Source: Halomontanus rarus
Lineage (GTDB): Archaea; Halobacteriota; Halobacteria; Halobacteriales; Natrialbaceae
Assembly (NCBI RefSeq): GCF_017357405.1
Contig: NZ_CP071597.1
Location: 2,852,001-2,916,000, forward strand
DNA length: 64,000 nucleotides
Direction of reading: 5' to 3'
A model generated the notes under the pieces. The model saw only the letters and a program-made list of their open reading frames with translations, did no database searches and had not been told where the DNA came from. A program made the translations under genes and the position numbers. This document shows, piece after piece, positions 61,404 through 64,000 of the stretch. Position 1 is the stretch's first letter. The number at the start of each line of letters is the position of its first letter.

Positions 61404-62366
61404 CTAGTCGTCCACCGTCTCGTCCGGCTTTCGCGCCTCGATCCGCGCCGAAACGATCGGCCGGTCCTCGCCGTCGTACTCGCTCTCCCACTCTCCCTCG
61501 ACGGTGATCGACACGTCCTGAAAGCCGGCCGCCTCGAGCCACCCCGCCATCTCCTCGACCGTCGCCGCGCCGCCGACGCAAGCCGAGACGAGGTCCGGAT
61601 CCTCTCGAACCGCCGCCGGGAGGGGCCCGGTCGCGACCAGATCCGAAATCGAGAGCCTGCCGCCGGGTCGAAGCGTTCGGAACGCTTCCGCGAGCACCTG
61701 CGGTTTGTCGGGCGAGAGGTTGACCACGCAGTTTGAGATGATCACGTCGACCGTCTCGTCGGCGACCGGCAGGTGTTCGATCTCTCCGAGCCGGAACTCG
61801 AGGTCGACGTCGACGTCTTCGAGATCTGGATCCGTCTCGGCGGCGTTCTCCCGCGCCCGCTCGAGCATCGCCGGCGTCATGTCGACGCCGATCACCCGTC
61901 CGCCGGGGGCGACCTCCCGAGCCGCGAGGAAGCAGTCGAACCCGCCGCCGGAGCCCAGATCGAGGACCGTCTCGCCGGGCTCGAGGTTCGAGATCGCGAC
62001 GGGGTTGCCACAGCCGAGACCGAGGTTCGCGCCGTCGGGGGCGTCCTCGAGATCGTCCGGCTCGTATCCGAGCTCGAGGCTCTGGGCGTCGGCGTCCGCC
62101 GGGGCCGGTGTCGTGTCGGGTGCGTCGCCGTCACAGCAGGTCGGGCCGCAGCAGTCGTCCTCGTTCTCGTTCTCCGTCTCGGTTTCGGCCGCGGCTTCGT
62201 CTCTGTCTTCACCTTCACCTTCGTCTTCGCCGCCGGCGATCTCGCCGTAGCGTTCGCGAACCATCGTTCGCCGGTCGTGGTCGTCTCGCTGTGTCGTCTC
62301 TCGGTCCTGATCCTGCCGCTGATCTCCGGACGATGCCTCGGTCGACGTCGCGTTCGTCTCTGTCAT
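61404..62366 (-). CDS. arsM: Arsenite methyltransferase ArsM with acidic N-terminal extension
   Basis: A 320-residue SAM-dependent methyltransferase. The three conserved arsenic-binding cysteines are found as Cys119 (LGLGCGNP), Cys213 (ISNCVVNLSPDK) and Cys263 (SACVGGA), with SAM motif I VLDLGSGGGFDCFLA between. It methylates As(III) stepwise to volatile methylarsines. An unusual N-terminal extension of about 95 residues is rich in Asp/Glu and contains two Cys pairs (72-73, 77-78) in DDCCGPTCCDG, perhaps an As(III)-capturing arm. It is the second gene of an operon with arsR, 45 nt downstream of its stop. The start ATG is at 62364-62366. Confidence 0.93.
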   Translation of the reverse strand: MTETNATSTEASSGDQRQDQDRETTQRDDHDRRTMVRERYGEIAGGEDEGEGEDRDEAAAETETENENEDDCCGPTCCDGDAPDTTPAPADADAQSLELGYEPDDLEDAPDGANLGLGCGNPVAISNLEPGETVLDLGSGGGFDCFLAAREVAPGGRVIGVDMTPAMLERARENAAETDPDLEDVDVDLEFRLGEIEHLPVADETVDVIISNCVVNLSPDKPQVLAEAFRTLRPGGRLSISDLVATGPLPAAVREDPDLVSACVGGAATVEEMAGWLEAAGFQDVSITVEGEWESEYDGEDRPIVSARIEARKPDETVDD

Positions 62367-62411
62367 GATGTTCCTGTTCCGGGTTCCGTATCGTTCGTCT
62401 TCGATTCGCGT

Positions 62412-62867
62412 TCACTCCGATTCCGGTACGTCCACGGCGGCCCCGAGATCGAGCAAGTCGAAGACCGCTGTGTCGGCCACGCGGTAGTAGGTCCACTTTC
62501 CCTTCTTGCGGGTCTTCACGAGCCCCGCGTCTCGAAGCGTCCGGAGGTGGGTCGCCACCGTCGACTGGGGCGCCTCGAGGACGATCTGTAACTCGCAGGC
62601 ACAGAGTTCGCCCTCCCGTAACGCCTCCAGCGCACGAACTCGGTGTTCGTTCGCGAGCGCCCCGAAGACGGTCGTCTGTCCGTCGATCGTCGATCCATCC
62701 CGCCGGCGCTCCGTGAGCGCCGTCACGGTCTCGTCGACGTCGATATCGTCGTACAGCGACTCGAGCGCACAACAGGCCTCCTCGAGCGAGTTATCCGAAC
62801 TCATATCGAGAACCACCGATGTGTTTGCGTCGTCTTTCTCAATTGGTCGATCGACTTCACCACACAT
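62412..62867 (-). CDS. arsR: ArsR family arsenic-responsive repressor
   Basis: A 151-residue winged-helix repressor. The ArsR domain (VFGALANEHRVRALEALREGELCACELQIVLEAPQSTVATHLRTLRDAGLVKTRKKGKWTYYRV, in pieces) carries Cys89-Ala-Cys91 in ELCACEL, the classic As(III)/Sb(III) site in the recognition-helix region. A further Cys pair (32-33) lies in the N-terminal extension. The ATG at 62865-62867 was kept because a TATA-like element near 62889-62896 predicts a start there; ATG 62802-62804 would give 130 residues. An inverted repeat over the promoter is the likely operator for self-repression and control of arsM. Confidence 0.9.
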   Translation of the reverse strand: MCGEVDRPIEKDDANTSVVLDMSSDNSLEEACCALESLYDDIDVDETVTALTERRRDGSTIDGQTTVFGALANEHRVRALEALREGELCACELQIVLEAPQSTVATHLRTLRDAGLVKTRKKGKWTYYRVADTAVFDLLDLGAAVDVPESE

Positions 62868-62883
62868 CTCATATTGGGTTATT

Positions 62884-62901
62884 CCGATATAACGTTATCG
62901 G
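62884..62901. promoter_or_regulatory. Inverted repeat, likely ArsR operator
   Basis: CCGATA (62884-62889) and TATCGG (62896-62901) form a dyad around TAACGT. It overlaps the presumed TATA element of arsR (minus strand, about 62889-62896), 17-34 bp upstream of the start codon. Binding of ArsR would block its own promoter. Confidence 0.55.
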
Positions 62902-63052
62902 GTTCTGCAACTCTCACTCTCTTCCTCTCTCTGAAGCGGACACACCGACTTCAACAGTGGATACTGGGAACGGTTGAGATGGAACGGAACGAGCGCTCGA
63001 GTACGACTAGTCGATCACTCGAGACCGATAAAATCGAAAATATACGATTTAT

Positions 63053-63601
63053 CTATCGCTGCTCGGCGACCCACTCCGCGAACGAAGCCAGCGCACGTCC
63101 GCGGTGTGAGATCGCGTTTTTCTGTTCCGTGTTCATCTCGGCCATCGTCGTTCCGTCGTACTCGAAGATCGGGTCGTAGCCGAATCCGCCCTCGCCCCGC
63201 GGGGCGACGAGCGTCCCCGCGACCGTCCCCTCGAACGTCTCCGTTCCGGTCTCGTCCGCGTACGCGAGCACCGTTTCGAACCGCGCTCGGCGGTTCTCCT
63301 CGCCTTTCGCGAGCCGCCAGAGACGCTCGACGCCCACGGTGTCCTCGACGTACGCCGAGTACGGCCCCGGAAACCCGTCGAGGGCGTCGACGAACAACCC
63401 CGTGTCGTCGACGAGGACCGGCTCCTCGCCGCCGAATTCCGCGAACGCCTCTCGAGCCCCGTGTGCGGCGATGTCCGCCAGCGAGTCGCTCTGTATCTCC
63501 GTGTAATCGAACGACACCTGCTCGACGGGTTCGATCCCCTCGAGGTACTCCCGAGCTTCGCGTACTTTCCCCTCGTTGCCGGTGACGAACTGGATGGTCA
63601 T
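63053..63601 (-). CDS. XTP/dITP pyrophosphatase (Ham1/RdgB family)
   Basis: A 182-residue house-cleaning nucleotide pyrophosphatase. Family motifs in order are VTGNEGKVREAREYL at the N-terminus, PVLVDDTGLFVDALDGFPGPYSAYVE, GEGGFGYDPIFEYDGTTMAEM and EKNAISHRGRAL-type ending (here EQKNAISHRGRAL). It hydrolyses ITP, dITP and XTP to monophosphates, keeping deaminated purines out of DNA. The ATG at 63599-63601 was chosen. Divergent from the photolyase gene. Confidence 0.94.
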   Translation of the reverse strand: MTIQFVTGNEGKVREAREYLEGIEPVEQVSFDYTEIQSDSLADIAAHGAREAFAEFGGEEPVLVDDTGLFVDALDGFPGPYSAYVEDTVGVERLWRLAKGEENRRARFETVLAYADETGTETFEGTVAGTLVAPRGEGGFGYDPIFEYDGTTMAEMNTEQKNAISHRGRALASFAEWVAEQR

Positions 63602-63711
63602 GTGGGAGGAGGCGTCCGGCGACCTCAAAGCGTCGTCGGTTGCGGCGTCGGACCGATCGCCCGAGCGCTGTCGACGATAGCTTGAGGGAGTATCCGACCG
63701 TCCGTACGCGT

Positions 63712-64000
63712 ATGCACGTCCACTGGCACCGTCGGGATCTGCGACTCTCGGATAATCTCGGTCTGGCCGCCCGCGAGGACGTGCTCCCCGTCTTCGTGTT
63801 CGACGATGACGTGTTAGCTCACGCCGGCCCGTCTCGAGTGGCGTTTCTGCTCGACGCTCTCTCGGCGCTTCGGGACGCCTATCGCGAACGCGGCGGCGAT
63901 TTGCTCGTCGAGCGCGGCGATCCAGTCGAGGTGATCCCGACCGTAGCAGCGGCGTTCGACGCCGATCGGGTGGGCTGGTGTCACGACTACTCGGGGCTCG
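63712..64000 (+). CDS. Deoxyribodipyrimidine photolyase/cryptochrome N-terminus (partial)
   Basis: The first 96 residues, cut by the window end. MHVHWHRRDLRLSDNLGL and VLPVFVFDDDVLAHAG are the antenna-binding N-terminal domain of photolyase/cryptochrome family proteins, and GGDLLVERGDPVEVIP continues it. The FAD-binding domain lies beyond 64000, so photolyase and cryptochrome cannot be separated here. The ATG at 63712 is supported by homology starting at residue 1. Confidence 0.9.
   Translation, partial: MHVHWHRRDLRLSDNLGLAAREDVLPVFVFDDDVLAHAGPSRVAFLLDALSALRDAYRERGGDLLVERGDPVEVIPTVAAAFDADRVGWCHDYSGL

Noticed and set aside
1..64000. tRNA, rRNA, CRISPR arrays, IS elements, prophage or integrase genes
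   Set aside because: I looked for cloverleaf-like GGTTCGA/TTCGAATC contexts, regularly spaced repeats and transposase motifs and found none that hold up; a tRNAscan or ISfinder run would be needed to be certain.

Overview
The window is chromosomal DNA from a halophilic archaeon (class Halobacteria, probably a Natrialba/Natrinema/Haloterrigena-like member; the genus is an inference). The evidence is GC-rich DNA with many CTCGAG-type motifs, strongly acidic predicted proteins, an archaeal EF-2 with its diphthamide region, archaeal SepF, several families typical of haloarchaea (DUF5781, DUF7562-like, Bat-type HTH), Tat-lipoproteins, a PGF-CTERM surface protein, and AT-rich TATA boxes about 27 nt before many start codons, as expected for leaderless archaeal transcripts. 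No rRNA, tRNA, CRISPR array, transposase or integrase was seen. The window cuts a gene at each end: an unknown C-terminus on the left and a photolyase on the right.

Layout. 1-4.2 kb: DUF5781 gene, EF-2, two strong hairpins and a Nudix hydrolase. 4.2-9.7 kb: minus-strand GH3 glycosidase, MATE exporter and GH27 alpha-galactosidase. 9.8-35.7 kb: mostly housekeeping and mixed genes. These are sepF, a DUF1028 protein, a PUA protein, small zinc-finger and membrane proteins, a methyltransferase, an ABC-2 exporter pair, an RNB ribonuclease, a GNAT enzyme, a Bat-like regulator, Hsp20, a flavin disulfide reductase, a PGF-CTERM protein, a KDG-kinase-like gene, rtcA, a D-2-hydroxyacid dehydrogenase plus an MFS carrier, and mutL and mutS flanking an mscS-type channel.

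35.7-55.5 kb is the distinctive part: a mannan-utilisation locus with AT-rich intergenic spacers. It carries secreted or lipid-anchored mannanases (GH5 with a C-terminal chitin/cellulose-binding-like module, GH26 with a C-terminal dockerin, and two GH5_7-like enzymes), a lipoprotein made only of two copies of a beta-sandwich-like module that recurs three times in the largest mannanase, a cytoplasmic GH2 beta-mannosidase, two mannonate dehydratase (UxuA) paralogues, a Gfo/Idh/MocA dehydrogenase, an SDR-type sugar dehydrogenase/epimerase, an RraA-like protein and an IclR regulator. Read together, these suggest that mannan is cut outside the cell, the oligomers are hydrolysed inside to mannose, mannose is oxidised to mannonate, UxuA dehydrates mannonate to 2-keto-3-deoxygluconate, and this enters the haloarchaeal semi-phosphorylative Entner-Doudoroff route through KDG kinase (a candidate lies at 23.4-24.3 kb). 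The alpha-galactosidase and GH3 enzyme at 4-10 kb could remove galactomannan/glucomannan side groups and short oligomers. The oxidative mannose step and the missing transporter are the main open questions.

55.6-64 kb returns to mixed genes: ThiD-ThiN, a HypE-like AIR synthase family protein, a lipoprotein, a small ORF overlapping a PIN-like protein, a Rieske protein, a lamin-tail-like lipoprotein of atypical composition, an arsR-arsM arsenic operon with a visible operator, an XTP/dITP pyrophosphatase and the start of a photolyase gene. Most lines of the six-frame translation are shadows of these genes and were left out.
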